Below the pieces are notes generated by a model. That model searched no databases. It saw nothing but the letters and a program-made list of their open reading frames with translations, and had not been told where the DNA came from. From Siphonodentalium dalli (lineage: Eukaryota > Mollusca > Scaphopoda > Gadilida > Siphonodentaliidae): a DNA stretch of 64,000 bases. A program made the position numbers and the translations under genes. The stretch is from NCBI GenBank assembly GCA_032622095.1, contig CP136063.1, positions 275,523,426-275,587,425 on the forward strand. The letters are read 5' to 3'. Positions 35,409-45,769 of this stretch are shown piece after piece (position 1 is the stretch's first letter; each line of letters starts with the position of its first letter).

Positions 35409-35893
35409 GTACCAGAAACGTTTCAGAGCAATGGCAGTTTGAAATGTCCTTCCCTTGGTCTAAAGTTGCAATTTTTATGCGACTGTTGACTAAAAAAAAT
35501 TTACTAGCACAAACGAAATGATCTCATATTTATCAAAAAATAAAAAAAATTAATTTATTTCCAGCACTATATCGACAAATGTGTCGGAAATCGGAAACTG
35601 CGTAGGGATTGTGGGATTCGAATGAGCTATGTCCATTTAATATCAACATGTTAAGTAAATCAAGCTCATGTTCACAGAAACAAATGCATAATATGTACTT
35701 CATAGTGTGCTAAGTGTTTAAATGTGATTTCCTGATTGGTCCATAAGCAAACTAATGCATACTATCATTTACATGTAATTTTAGTGATCTGGAGCTTTCA
35801 TCCTGTACTATAATCCGTCCCTGTAACCCATGGTAATGCACCCGTTTTAAGATAAACATCACTTCTTATAAATATAATAAAATTTCTACTCAC

Positions 35894-35986
35894 CTGTGTT
35901 TATGAGAGTTTCCTGGTCCTGGGTTTCAGGAACTGATTCAGGTTCAGGAACTGATTCAGGTTCAGGAACTGATTCAGGTTCAGTAA
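35894..35986 (-). CDS. UBF-like gene, exon 3 (TEPESVPE repeats)
   Basis: A 93-nt exon between TTCTCTTCAG and GTGAGT, both strong sites. It encodes three perfect repeats of the six-residue unit EPESVP, built on an 18-bp DNA repeat, then ETQDQETLINT. The segment is acidic and proline-rich and is probably disordered. It is phase 1 to phase 1, so it can be skipped or expanded without a frameshift. The 18-bp repeat makes length variation between individuals likely. The codon periodicity and good splice sites make this one of the surer exons of the extension. Confidence 0.7.
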
Positions 35987-36144
35987 CTGAAGAGAAAAGA
36001 ATTTACAGTCATCAAATAGAAATACTCCATGAGTCAGAAATAGGTCAATTTGTGTCCTTTTAAATACATGTACAACTCTAGAAAGCTTATTCAGTCAAAG
36101 TAAATTCCAGATCATTGCATCATGTCTGTAAGTAGGTTGGGTAC

Positions 36145-36402
36145 TCCGTTTTTGTATCAACCCATATACCCTGTGCCAATGCATTCTCTTATATATGCGA
36201 GTCGACCATAGGTCGCCTCGCATATATAAGAGAATGCATTGGCCTAACAAATTTTCATCATTTGTTATTATTTTTTACAATTTTTTACAATTTTAATATT
36301 TTTTTTTAAATCTATAATAAAAAAAAATTAAAAAAAATTTTAGGGCCGATTTTACAGACCGTAAATTAGGGCCGATGAGATCGGCCCCTGGCACTGAAAG
36401 GG
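36145..36402. mobile_element. Left-truncated piggyBac-like MITE
   Basis: Relative of 12472-12915. One PAL-A hairpin and an intact right end TGGCACTGAAAGGG at TTAA (36403-36406). The left terminus is missing. Confidence 0.7.
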
Positions 36403-36499
36403 TTAATACACACAAATTGCTAATGCCAGCCTCAATGCAAACTCTACAAGACAGAGCTGTTTGATGATGTTTCCCAGCTAGAAACATATAGTTCACATC

Positions 36500-36800
36500 A
36501 TAAAATTACTGAAAGTGTCAATGAAACTGTAGCTCAACTTGTGGAGGCATTAATTTTATGCCGAGCAGTCAATACGACAATAGAATGAGAAAGAAGAAGG
36601 AAATTGAAAAAGTCTCAGTAATGAGATTGTATTGTATAGATGAAATTATTTTCATCTCAAACATTTCATCAATAAATGTGGGCTGCATGGTGTGCCGATG
36701 GATATGAATGTGAAACCCTGTATGGTGGGCCAAATAGAATTGTTGACAAGACACATGCACAGATGACAATCCATGGCAAAGTTGAGCTAAAAACTCACTT
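36500..36800. repeat. Single copy of the dispersed TCAATGACACTG / AGCTCA element
   Basis: Both ends are visible, GAAAGTGTCAATGAAACTGT at the left and CCATGGCAAAGTTGAGCTA at the right, without the tandem 160-bp core. It shows the simple form of the element that flanks the array at 2064. Confidence 0.6.
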
Positions 36801-36865
36801 GCCCATTTTTTTTGCAAGAAATTATTTTTGCCAAATGAATTTTGTTTTAGCCAGATCACACTCAC

Positions 36866-36898
36866 TTTTCTTCTTCTTTTTACTTGGTAACTCGAGCT
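36866..36898 (-). CDS. UBF-like gene, exon 2 (lysine-rich microexon)
   Basis: A 33-nt exon between a TTTATTTCAG acceptor and a GTGAGT donor. It reads ELELPSKKKKK followed by the first base of the next codon. It enters and leaves in phase 1 and joins in frame to exons 1 and 3. The lysine run suggests a nuclear or nucleolar targeting segment. Copies of the repeat that also abuts exons 8 and 11 begin about 65 nt past its donor. Confidence 0.6.
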
Positions 36899-37014
36899 CT
36901 GAAATAAAAATTATGTAATAGATCAGTATCCTGAAACACTGAGGCCAAAGCAAAAAAGACCTGTTTCCAATAACAGACTGAAAACAAGAGCATCGCTTGG
37001 GCATGGCAAATTAT

Positions 37015-37345
37015 GCCGCGGTAATTTCAACAATTGGCCATTACTCAGGTGGAACCCAAATTTGAACTTGACCTGTATTTTTGGTTAGTAAACTCACATA
37101 CCAAATTTCATTCCATTCAATTCATTCTTACTAAAGTTATTTCTGGAAACGAATTTAAGTGCAAATTCCAATAAAAAGTGCCATAACTTTGGTGAATGGG
37201 CAGAACCCAAATTTGAACTTGACCTGTATTTTGTAATAGTAAACCCACATACCATATTTCAGTCCATTCAGTTCCGACTTTCTAAATTTATCAACTGGAA
37301 ACGAAAAAAGCGAACAGATGGACGGCTAGATGGACTGACAGTCCA
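37015..37345. repeat. Two-unit array relic
   Basis: Two units of about 165 bp with 'ACCCAAATTTGAACTTGACC' and 'CATACCAAATTTCA'. Ends in GGACGGCTAGATGGAC. Confidence 0.65.
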
Positions 37346-38195
37346 TTAACATAATACACTGTTCTTTCAAAATGGAATATTCTCATAATTGTCACAGGAG
37401 ACATGAATGAAGGTATTTTGCGGCCTATAAAATTGCATGACAATTTGACGCAATGCTAACCGGTCATCTACGATTTATTTCTCATACATTCAGTGACCCA
37501 TATACATATTAAAGTGGCTGCTATATTTACCAGATTTTGGTTTGGGTTATGGTTTTACTCAATACACCAATGACTATATGCATAGAGCAGATGCTGTAAT
37601 ATTTAACATAATATTTCCAGCCATTTCCGGCGATTTCCATTGTCAAAGAAATAAATACACACTGTCGCGAAATTATTTCCACCGACATCAGTTATGCATT
37701 GCCTTTGATGTATACCGGTAGTTGTTTTGACAAAGAGATCAAAGGTGGCGACTCAGAGTAATTTATGACTGTGTGTGGACCACTTGTTACAAGGTGTAAA
37801 AGTCTTGATTGAATACTTGTAAGTTGTGACAATGTATGGAATGGTGATGATTATTAACTAAATTTAGATTGATGGATAATAATTGCTGTCATATTTGTCT
37901 GAGATTTTCCAAATTCCCATTGGTCACACCTTTTGTCTTTTAACAACTGGGAAGCTTTTAAAGTTCCGCCTACTCAATTTCTGTTTCGTGAGACCGTACC
38001 CAAGTTCAATGTCGACATGATTGTGAGATGAATGATGAAATGATGGGGAATCTCATGTTACTTATAGGATTCCAACAAAAACAACTCACGAAGAGGTGTG
38101 GTCAAGAAGGCAGGTGGTAATTAGTGGTAATCAGTAAGAGCTCATATCGGACCTCTTGTTTATACAGATGCCATTCTTGAAATCAGCATGATTAG
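37346..38195. other. Unassigned intron DNA
   Basis: No repeat or splice-bounded frame recognised. Confidence 0.4.
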
Positions 38196-38201
38196 TATTA
38201 A

Positions 38202-38593
38202 CCCTTTACCCAACAAACCGTCCAAAACCGGCCAAATAAAGCTGCAACAGCCTAAATTATGTTGGGTCTGTCTCAATAAAACCATACAAATATGGATATC
38301 ATTGGAACCGCTCATTGACCACATTGTGATGGTTACAGTTATGCCCTGTGCCAATGCATTCTCTTATATATGCGAGTCGACCATAGGTCGCCTCGCATAT
38401 ATAAGAGAATGCATTGGCCTAACAAAAAAACTTTTTTTAACACTTTTTACCATTTTTTCTTACATTCTTTAACAATTTTATAATTTTTAATGTGTTAAGC
38501 CAATGCATTCTCTTATATATGCGAGGCGACCTATGGTCGACTCGCATATATAAGAGAATGCATTGGCACAGGGCCGTTCTGTTGGGTAAAGGG
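38202..38593. mobile_element. piggyBac-like MITE carrying two PAL-A hairpins
   Basis: Same family as 9649-10038. TTAA at 38198-38201 and 38594-38597. Confidence 0.85.
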
Positions 38594-38644
38594 TTAACAC
38601 TCGTTGTAAAAACATCTCATAAGATCTTTCGCCGCATTCAATAA

Positions 38645-39009
38645 CATGAATAATATTGTCAGCGTGATTAGTATTCATCCTCAATGTAAGCAATTTCACC
38701 CATACAGAGCCCCAGACAAACATGAGCAGACGACACTCTTCTATATGCTTCTATATATGTGTGGGGCTCCCTGCAGGGTAATGGATGTTTTTTTTATTTT
38801 ATGTCCTAAAAATTGTAAGAAACATTTATTTAAAAAACATGATAAAAAATTGTTAGGCCAATGCATTCTCTTATATATGTGAGGCGACCTATGGTCGACT
38901 CGCATATATAAGAGAATGCATTGGCACAGGGTAAAAAACATGAATAATATTGTCAGCGTGATTAGTATTCACGCTGACAATATTATTCATGTTTTTTACC
39001 CTGTGCCAA
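38645..39009. repeat. Rearranged PAL-A block with direct and inverted copies
   Basis: The text ACATGAATAATATTGTCAGC and its continuation occur three times: at about 38645, again directly after a PAL-A hairpin at 38938, and at once again inverted. The last two form a 41-bp perfect hairpin (38921-38961 and 38969-39009) with a 7-bp loop. The hairpin arms include the end of the PAL-A module. Confidence 0.75.
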
Positions 39010-39149
39010 TTCTCATAAGATGTTTCGCCGCATTCCAAAAATGAATAATTATACTTTAAACTTGTTCTTATTTTCGAGAAAATAGCAGTCCATTCTAACT
39101 GTATATATAAAATACTGATAAAATGTTGCTGTTTCCCACATTTCCAACA

Positions 39150-39295
39150 CATGGTACGAAACGACCAATTGATTTCCTACATGGTACGAAACGACAAAAA
39201 AATTCGGTACGAAACGACCAAAAAATATGGTACGAAACGACCAGAGAGTACGAAACGTCCAGGGACGAAACGACCACGGTACGAAACGTCCTGTA
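39150..39295. repeat. GGTACGAAACGACC tandem repeat
   Basis: About eight copies of a 12-20 bp unit centred on GTACGAAACGACC. The array is open in several frames on both strands, which is a property of the unit and not evidence of a gene. A degenerate relative lies at about 51995-52080. Confidence 0.85.
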
Positions 39296-40269
39296 CCCAT
39301 AACAGCTTAATGTATTGTAGATACAGGTTATCTGGATATAATATTGTCAGACCTCTTTTTGTACAAATCTCGCATATAGTAGTAACTGTCTTGAATCTTT
39401 TGTCTTTGGGAAGCTTTCACCACACCACTACATTCCCCAATTTCCAACTTCTCCGATACCAGAACCATAGTATGTCAACTCTAGAGGATCTGATAGGGAT
39501 AATCTTAGGTAGTTTTGGGAAAGGGTCCGGGTTCCATGCAATTGGGGAAAAATAGATATCGTATCGGGGTAAATTGGGAATTTTCTAATTGAAATTTATT
39601 AAATGACACTATCAAATGAATTTAAAAAAAAATATGTTTAAAGCTTAATAAACTAATGAATAAAACAAGTGTATATTCCAGCTCAAACTATAAAGTCTGT
39701 GAGACCTCTATAAATCTGATACATGACAAGTATAAACCAGCTCATACTAAGTCAATACCTCAAATAAATCTGTAGACTTTATTCTAGTAGTTGAAATTAT
39801 TATATACAAATTATAGTCAGGACTATTATATATGATTGATTCTTGGTATAATTTAGCAAATTCATGTACATGTAGAATTGAGTAGTTAATAGTTATTCCA
39901 TAATAACATGTTGCGTTAAAGCATGAGTTCACTGTATGTGAGCAATATTCAACCTGCTAAAAAATCCCAACCTAACGGTACATGTACCTGCACATTCCCA
40001 CAAATCATCAATGTTTCATCCAATTTTCATACTGCGGTTACATGCTTCAGTGCCTAACTATCAGAAAATTTAACAACAGAGTGTTGAGAATTTGTACGAA
40101 ACAATCAATTGTCATATATGTCCAAAGCCATTTAACACCCCTAAATATATTAAATTGAGTTATTAAATAAACATATTTCATACCCATCAGTCTAAAAGTC
40201 AAGTTGGGAGAATGAGATTGGTAATTTTCTGACTGTAAATTGGGAACTTTGAATTTTTTTTTATTTTGC

Positions 40270-41210
40270 AAATAAAAAGTTTACGTGGGGCCATCTGGCG
40301 AACGGGGGGAGGGTTACCGGAAACGAAGGTATTTTTTTTTATGCCTAATTATGTCCAATAGATGTCTAAAAAAAAGACGTTTTTTTTCCGCTAACGAGCT
40401 GGATAAAAATAGGGACGGTAGGCAGGCAAAACTTTGTTTTATTAAATATTTATATTTTTCTATATTTTTAACAATACGTGTATAATACTTGATATGAGCC
40501 CAGATTATGGACTTCTTAGTCTCAAGGTGGTCAACCCATGGAATATAGAAACAAGAAACTCAGATTCAAAGTTACAGATGATATATATTTCTTTCTTCAT
40601 AAGATTATCAAATGCATTCCGCTGTGAGGTGATTTCCATAGTATCATGATCTCTCCATCACCGCAAACAAACTCGATATGATTTATGTTGAATGCTGACA
40701 ACTCCTTAACTTTCATTTCAACATTTATGTTGAACGGCGCTGACTCCGTTGATGTACGGCACCTCACTTCAACCTTACTGAAGTCAGTCTTATCTGGGTG
40801 GATTAAAAAGAAGAGTTCTTCAATTTTGGCTTCGTTGTCCATCGATCTGATCTCTTTTTTGCTTTCGCAGTGGACACATTAGGCCAGATAGATAGCCACA
40901 ACAACGTGCTGGCCTATGGAGGTAGCCATTGTTGCAGTTGTTGTGGTGTGAATTATGTTTACTTTCCAAAGCACCGGCTGTTTTCAATGGGAGATACATA
41001 TCTATTTATACGGTAGTACGTGAGTATTTCCACCGGAAGCGACCGCCGTGCTTTTATCTCTGTTAAATGTGTGAAACATTCACAGATACCATTATTTTTT
41101 TTAAGTCAGTTTTTCGATCGCAATAAAAAGTTTAGACTCGGCGCTTTTAACTAGGGTCGGTCGGGTTAGCGGAAACAAACATCTTTTTTTTTATAGGCCT
41201 AATCCCCTGA
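40270..41210. repeat. Direct-repeat-bounded segment
   Basis: About 80 bp at the left (AATAAAAAGTTTACG ... GGTTACCGGAAACGAAGGTA, T-run, GCCTAAT) recurs at the right (41120-41205) in the same orientation with changes. A coding-like frame lies between. Confidence 0.5.
40597..40842 (-). CDS. Unrecognised 81-codon open reading frame
   Basis: Starts at a true ATG and ends with TGA after 81 codons. The N-terminus reads MDNEAKIEELFFLIHPDKTD and the C-terminal part includes HIEFVCGDGEIMILWKSP. The mixture of charged and hydrophobic residues and the even base composition look more coding-like than neighbouring frames. It could be a small single-exon gene in the first intron of the UBF-like gene, an alternative first exon, or a captured fragment inside the direct-repeat-bounded segment. 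I do not recognise a family. Confidence 0.35.
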   Translation of the reverse strand: MDNEAKIEELFFLIHPDKTDFSKVEVRCRTSTESAPFNINVEMKVKELSAFNINHIEFVCGDGEIMILWKSPHSGMHLIIL

Positions 41211-41474
41211 GCAGACATAAACAGTTTAAGCGACAACATTAGCTACATATTTATTTGTCCATGGCACAAAACATGCCTTTTGTGAAGTAAATCTGTCATT
41301 TACCTCAGTTTTACACTTGTTACTTCGATGACGCCATAACATTTATTAGGTCAAGCAAACTAAATAGCATTCATGACGTGAAAAAACCAGAGTGCAGCTT
41401 AGAACAAAATAGTTTGTTGGGTTATTTAGTTATTCCAAGCTGGCCTTGTACTAATGGTTTATAGATGTTTTAAA

Positions 41475-41748
41475 GCAGCCCTCTTAATTCAGATTGTTTG
41501 GCTTCGGCAATCCGCTACGGCAACAGTATGCCGTGGCCCAGTTTGCTTCAGCAAATTGCTTCGGCAATGCTGATTGCCGTAGCCAATTATGAAGGCTGTT
41601 TAAAGTGAAATCACATATCCGTTTCAGCCTTCATAATTGGCTACGGCAATCAGCATTGCCGAAGCAATTTGCTGAAGCAAACTGGGCCACGGCATACTGT
41701 TGCCGTAGCGGATTGCCGAAGCCAAACAATCTGAATTAAGAGGGCTGC
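41475..41748. mobile_element. Perfect 124-bp-arm foldback
   Basis: Arms 41475-41598 and 41625-41748 are exact reverse complements, with a 26-bp loop. Termini GCAGCCCTCTTAATTCAG. The arms are GC-richer than the surroundings and contain repeated GCTTCGGCAA/TTGCCG motifs. No target duplication recognised. Confidence 0.9.
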
Positions 41749-42320
41749 CGTTTACGAATTTTGTATCAATTGTGGTGAATTATGGATGCTATAAAAGTCC
41801 CAAAATCACAATGACGTCATTCAGGTTGGTTGACGTCCCTAGTTACCAGCGCAATTTGCATATGCAATTACGTCATGAAAGTAGTACTAACCTGATAAAG
41901 CTACATTGACCTACAATATAATAAAGCTATATTGACGTAAAAAACGCAACGTTTATTAGGCAGGCTTTATGTAGGCAATAGAGGTAGTGAGCGGTGGATA
42001 AATGTTTCTACATGTATTGTGCTGGATTATACTAATAGATCATATAGATGGCATAGCGCAACAGCTCACTGAACATTATGTAAATGTTATTATGGCATTG
42101 CCAATAACGTTGACAAATGGCGGCGATACCGAGGCAAAATGTTATCTCCATAGATATAAAACTACTTCTCGGAGATACGTGTACATGTATTGGTCATATG
42201 GACAATACAGCAGAAAAACAAATACAACAAGCAGTGTGCACCTACATTTCGTCCACATGTCATCACTTATAATTTCCTGCTGCAACTTCACTAACTTTCG
42301 TCATATTTCATCCAATGTAG

Positions 42321-42458
42321 TGTTGAAATGATAAGTCGATGTCGACTAGAATTTTGGCGATAATCGATAAGCAATCTCCTAGTCGACTAAACGCCATAAT
42401 TCCCACAAAGGTTTAACATTTCATTGGTAGCAATTGCATGCATTATAGTTCCATATAT
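42321..42458. mobile_element. Left end of a TAGTGTTGAAA element
   Basis: TAGTGTTGAAATGATAAGTC with GTCGACTA motifs, as at 17720. It is interrupted by the element at 42459, and its right end was not found. Confidence 0.45.
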
Positions 42459-43861
42459 CAGTGTTTCCGCCAAGGGAAAATTAATGAGTCCGTATTGGGA
42501 AAACACATACTAGTAACGCGAAAATTTTGTTATTTGACACTAAAAAGTAGCAATTTCCTTGCACCTGAGTGTCCCACAAAGCAATCCAAAGCAATGTATA
42601 TTACGCAAGTCGATCATTTCCGTGGGTGCATTAATTCTGTTGATGATATCCAGATAATTAATCATGTAATTACGCACGCAATTATGCAATTACGTCTGAT
42701 TGAGACTATATAAATGAACAAGCTACAAGTCACAGTATTTACAAATTTATGATGGTACGGTACATGTATAATGACCAATAATACCTGGCAAGGAGAATTT
42801 AATTAAGTATGTCCTAGAATATTAAGTAGCTTCCGTGAAAATGAAAGATCAAACTGAAAAGATAATTGTGCGCTGTGACGTCATACTACATGCAGGGTCT
42901 GCAGGAGATATTTATAGCGGCGAAATCTTTCAAACCCGGAACTTGTTCAATAGTCTGTATAGTGTATTTATAGTCCCAACAACTGACAATCGCTGCTATA
43001 GTACAGAGTTTTAGCCAACGTGTTATAAAATATAATTGAGTATTGGCAGGAATTGTGAACACCCTGACACGTGCGTCGTTGTTTATGTGTTTGGGGACCC
43101 AGGCGGAACAACGAAACTATTATTGACCCTACTTATCTCCATATATTGGGGCTGGTATGTCTTTTGTGTTTATCCTCCATGCATGTAATATGGCTCAAAT
43201 GAATGGTGTTGTCAATATGAATTCCTGCTATAAAGACTGACTTGGGACAGCTACCGGTAGGTTCCATAGTATCTATTATAATAGTACGAGCATGAGCAGT
43301 TTTTTCCACGCAAATCCTGTTAATAAAAATGTCCCGACTCGGCCTTTTACTTATACCTAGCTGGTAGATACCTCCTTTGGTAGGAGAACCGTCTTTTGGT
43401 GTATGTTGATCCCACTCTGCCTAACTCAGCAATTCGGCATTCTTTTATCAAATTATGTAATTGTACGATAGCACGGGATCTCCGAGCGTGAGTAGTTTCA
43501 ACCTCGCAAATCACGTGAACAAAAATATCCGTACTCAGTCGTCCGGCATTCTTTGATGTTACCGCGACATTATTACGCTGTATATACGGTAACGTCGCTA
43601 TTCCAATGTACATAAAACATTACGTTGCAGTTTTGGCGCTTTGATTTCAAAGGGTTATGATGTACCGTAACACACTGTGCTCAATGGACCGCTTTTTCAC
43701 CAGTATTCTGTTTAACCCCCGAACTCGCGTTGCAGCCCAAATTTGTTATGACATATTGCTGTATTGCTGCTGACTTTTGGTACATGTATGAATCAAACAG
43801 ATCATCTGCGAGGGGAATGAGGCCGTCCTACGGACGCTGTGCCGTACTAACGGAAACCCTG
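42459..43861. mobile_element. CAGTGTTTCCGC / CGGAAACCCTG element
   Basis: 1403 bp, same terminal type as 18848-19772, flanked by CATATAT on both sides (42452-42458 and 43862-43868). Within it, a stretch near 43300 ('CGCAAATCCTGTTAATAAAA') recurs diverged near 43500. No transposase recognised. Confidence 0.65.
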
Positions 43862-44206
43862 CATATATATATGTGTATAATGCATAAACGATTGGAATGG
43901 AACCTAAAATACGACCGCCTGGTCGTGGTTATGCTATTAGTATTATAAAAACATGTTGCTGATCTAGAAATTCAGTCATCGAGCGAGGGATAGCGACCTG
44001 TTATAGTATGTTATTTGAAGGAACGATACGCACTACGTTCATGACTGAACTAGCCCTATGAGGCTATGTCAGGCTATCATATCATTCTATGTGCTAATAG
44101 TAATACACTGCTATGGCAGTAGCACGAAATTTGGATACATCAAAGTCTAAAATACATTTGAACATGCTAAATTAACATGAATTATGAAGCGTGTGTGGTA
44201 TTATAC

Positions 44207-44243
44207 CTCCTTTCTTTGTTGATTTTCTTTTTCTTTCGTCCAT
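44207..44243 (-). CDS. UBF-like gene, exon 1 (start codon)
   Basis: The exon begins with ATG in a favourable context (AAAAATGG), with an in-frame TAA directly upstream, so no earlier start is possible in this exon. It encodes 12 residues, MDERKRKSTKKG, plus one base of the next codon. The donor is G|GTATAA. The basic KRK/KK clusters look like a nuclear localisation signal. The phase-1 end joins exactly to exon 2, making a Glu codon. A short, basic first exon is hard to prove alone. The support is the conserved phase, the upstream stop, and the CCAAT-rich DNA just upstream. Confidence 0.6.
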
Positions 44244-44420
44244 TTTTTAAATATATAATATTCGATGTAAATAAATTCTGGGATTCTTCACAATTCAGAA
44301 CACGTGCATAGTCTCCAACGAGCTATGATTGGTTGTTTTATTTAAAAGCGATTTTGTATCAACCAATCACAGTACGCGTTGCAAACCGGGTAAGAGGACA
44401 AAAGTCGGAATGGTATGGAT
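44244..44420 (-). promoter_or_regulatory. Probable promoter and 5' leader of the UBF-like gene
   Basis: The DNA just upstream of the start codon has two CCAAT boxes in opposite orientations (44328-44332 and 44363-44367, about 35 bp apart) and a CACGTG E-box (44301-44306). A third CCAAT-type motif lies near 45113. No TATA box stands at a convincing distance. Paired CCAAT boxes are typical of broadly expressed genes. The transcription start is unknown, and further non-coding leader exons are possible. Confidence 0.4.
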
Positions 44421-45765
44421 AATGAAATACGGAATGAAAGTAACGCTGTAACTTGACAAGACGCCGCAATTTTTTATTGTAATAATTTTAACCCTTTGTA
44501 GGAGCCGACAGCTTACACTTTTAGTCAATCGTAACTTCTCGGATTATCGTACTTGACAGAAATATTTGCGTACGGAAATCATCGAGATTGGCCGATTAAC
44601 ATGTTAGTGTGTTTCAGAACGAAAAACGTGAATAAATTCAACAAATTTGTTAATTTAAATAAAATTCGAACGTGTATGAATTCCATAATTATCCCATCTC
44701 GGGCATATACATATATATATCTATGTGATTGTGGTGTACTGTAATGATTTTAGATTAATATAATTCTTCAAACATCACTTTAATATCACTTGTACAAAAG
44801 CTGGGACAAGTAGATTATTATTGATCCCAGACAACAGTTTTTTTTACATTGGATTGATTTTTACAACAACAAAAAAACATTCTCGGTTTTACGATTGTGG
44901 GTGAAAGACACCGAGATTTTAAACTAAATATTTGTTAACATGACTGGTGCCTTCACTGCCTTCCTACAATTGTCGAACATATATATTACTATGGAGAGAG
45001 AATAGTTAAAGTGACACAACAATCTTCACCAATATACCCCCATTGACTGAAGCAATGATAAGGCGGAATCCCGCAGATATCTATTTTTAGCCACAATTCC
45101 ATCCGCACGATCCGATTGGTCGGCGACCTTTCGTCACCAATTTGATACGATTGTTTTTACGACTTTGGAATAATAAATCACTCTCATTCTCAAGACGAAG
45201 TAAATTAATTAAAACCTAGTTAGAACGTATATTTGAATTAGATTATCGGAGTTTTAACTCGGTGTATGGTGCGTTGAGTGTTGGGTCGTCACATATGAAT
45301 TCAACGATTATTGCCTGGAAAACTGGTCAAAACTCGTTTCGAATAAGTTCGTGTGTTGTTGACATTGTAATTGAATATTGTCAACAGCGGGAATTCTCAG
45401 CCTGATGACCAAGGAGCCGAGTGACTCGGGTCTCAATGGGACCTGTTGGAGAACCAATCGTTCAAACACGCAGATTTAAAAAAAACAGTGTGGGTAGATA
45501 GCGTCAGACAAATGTACATGTAGCAAGTGCAATTTGACACTGAAATGTACTAATATGCATGTATGGCTTTGGATTGGACTGGCTGCATTATGCCTACACT
45601 GACTACATACAGACCCTGCAGATTCAAATTCAACAAGTCTCAACAGTGACCCGTATAGTATTAAAATGACTAATTTCAAAATGTGTGGCCCAATATTAGA
45701 TATATTTTTTTGTTGGGGGAAGTGTAGATCATGCCATGAATGATCTCTACTCTGGGTAATATGAT
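44421..45765. other. Upstream region of the UBF-like gene
   Basis: AT-rich and without clear repeats, apart from a possible distal promoter with another CCAAT-type motif near 45113. No divergent plus-strand gene could be supported. Confidence 0.4.
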
Positions 45766-45769
45766 TATG

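Larger units (their letters stand above)
1978..44243 (-). other. Gene span: UBF-like HMG-box transcription factor, 11 placed exons
   Basis: This is the interval from the start codon to the most distal confidently placed exon. Introns are 0.6 to 7.3 kb and carry most of the mobile elements listed here. Exons 1 to 10 join in one open frame of about 266 codons: an N-terminal extension (about residues 1-130), a UBF N-terminal domain (about 131-219) and most of HMG box 1 (about 220-266). In known UBF proteins the N-terminal domain mediates dimerisation and the HMG boxes bend rDNA promoter DNA in the nucleolus. Exon 10 ends in phase 0 and exon 11 begins needing two bases, so at least one exon (3n+2 nt, probably the third helix of HMG box 1) is missing from this model. 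The gene continues leftwards, perhaps beyond the window. Confidence 0.75.
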
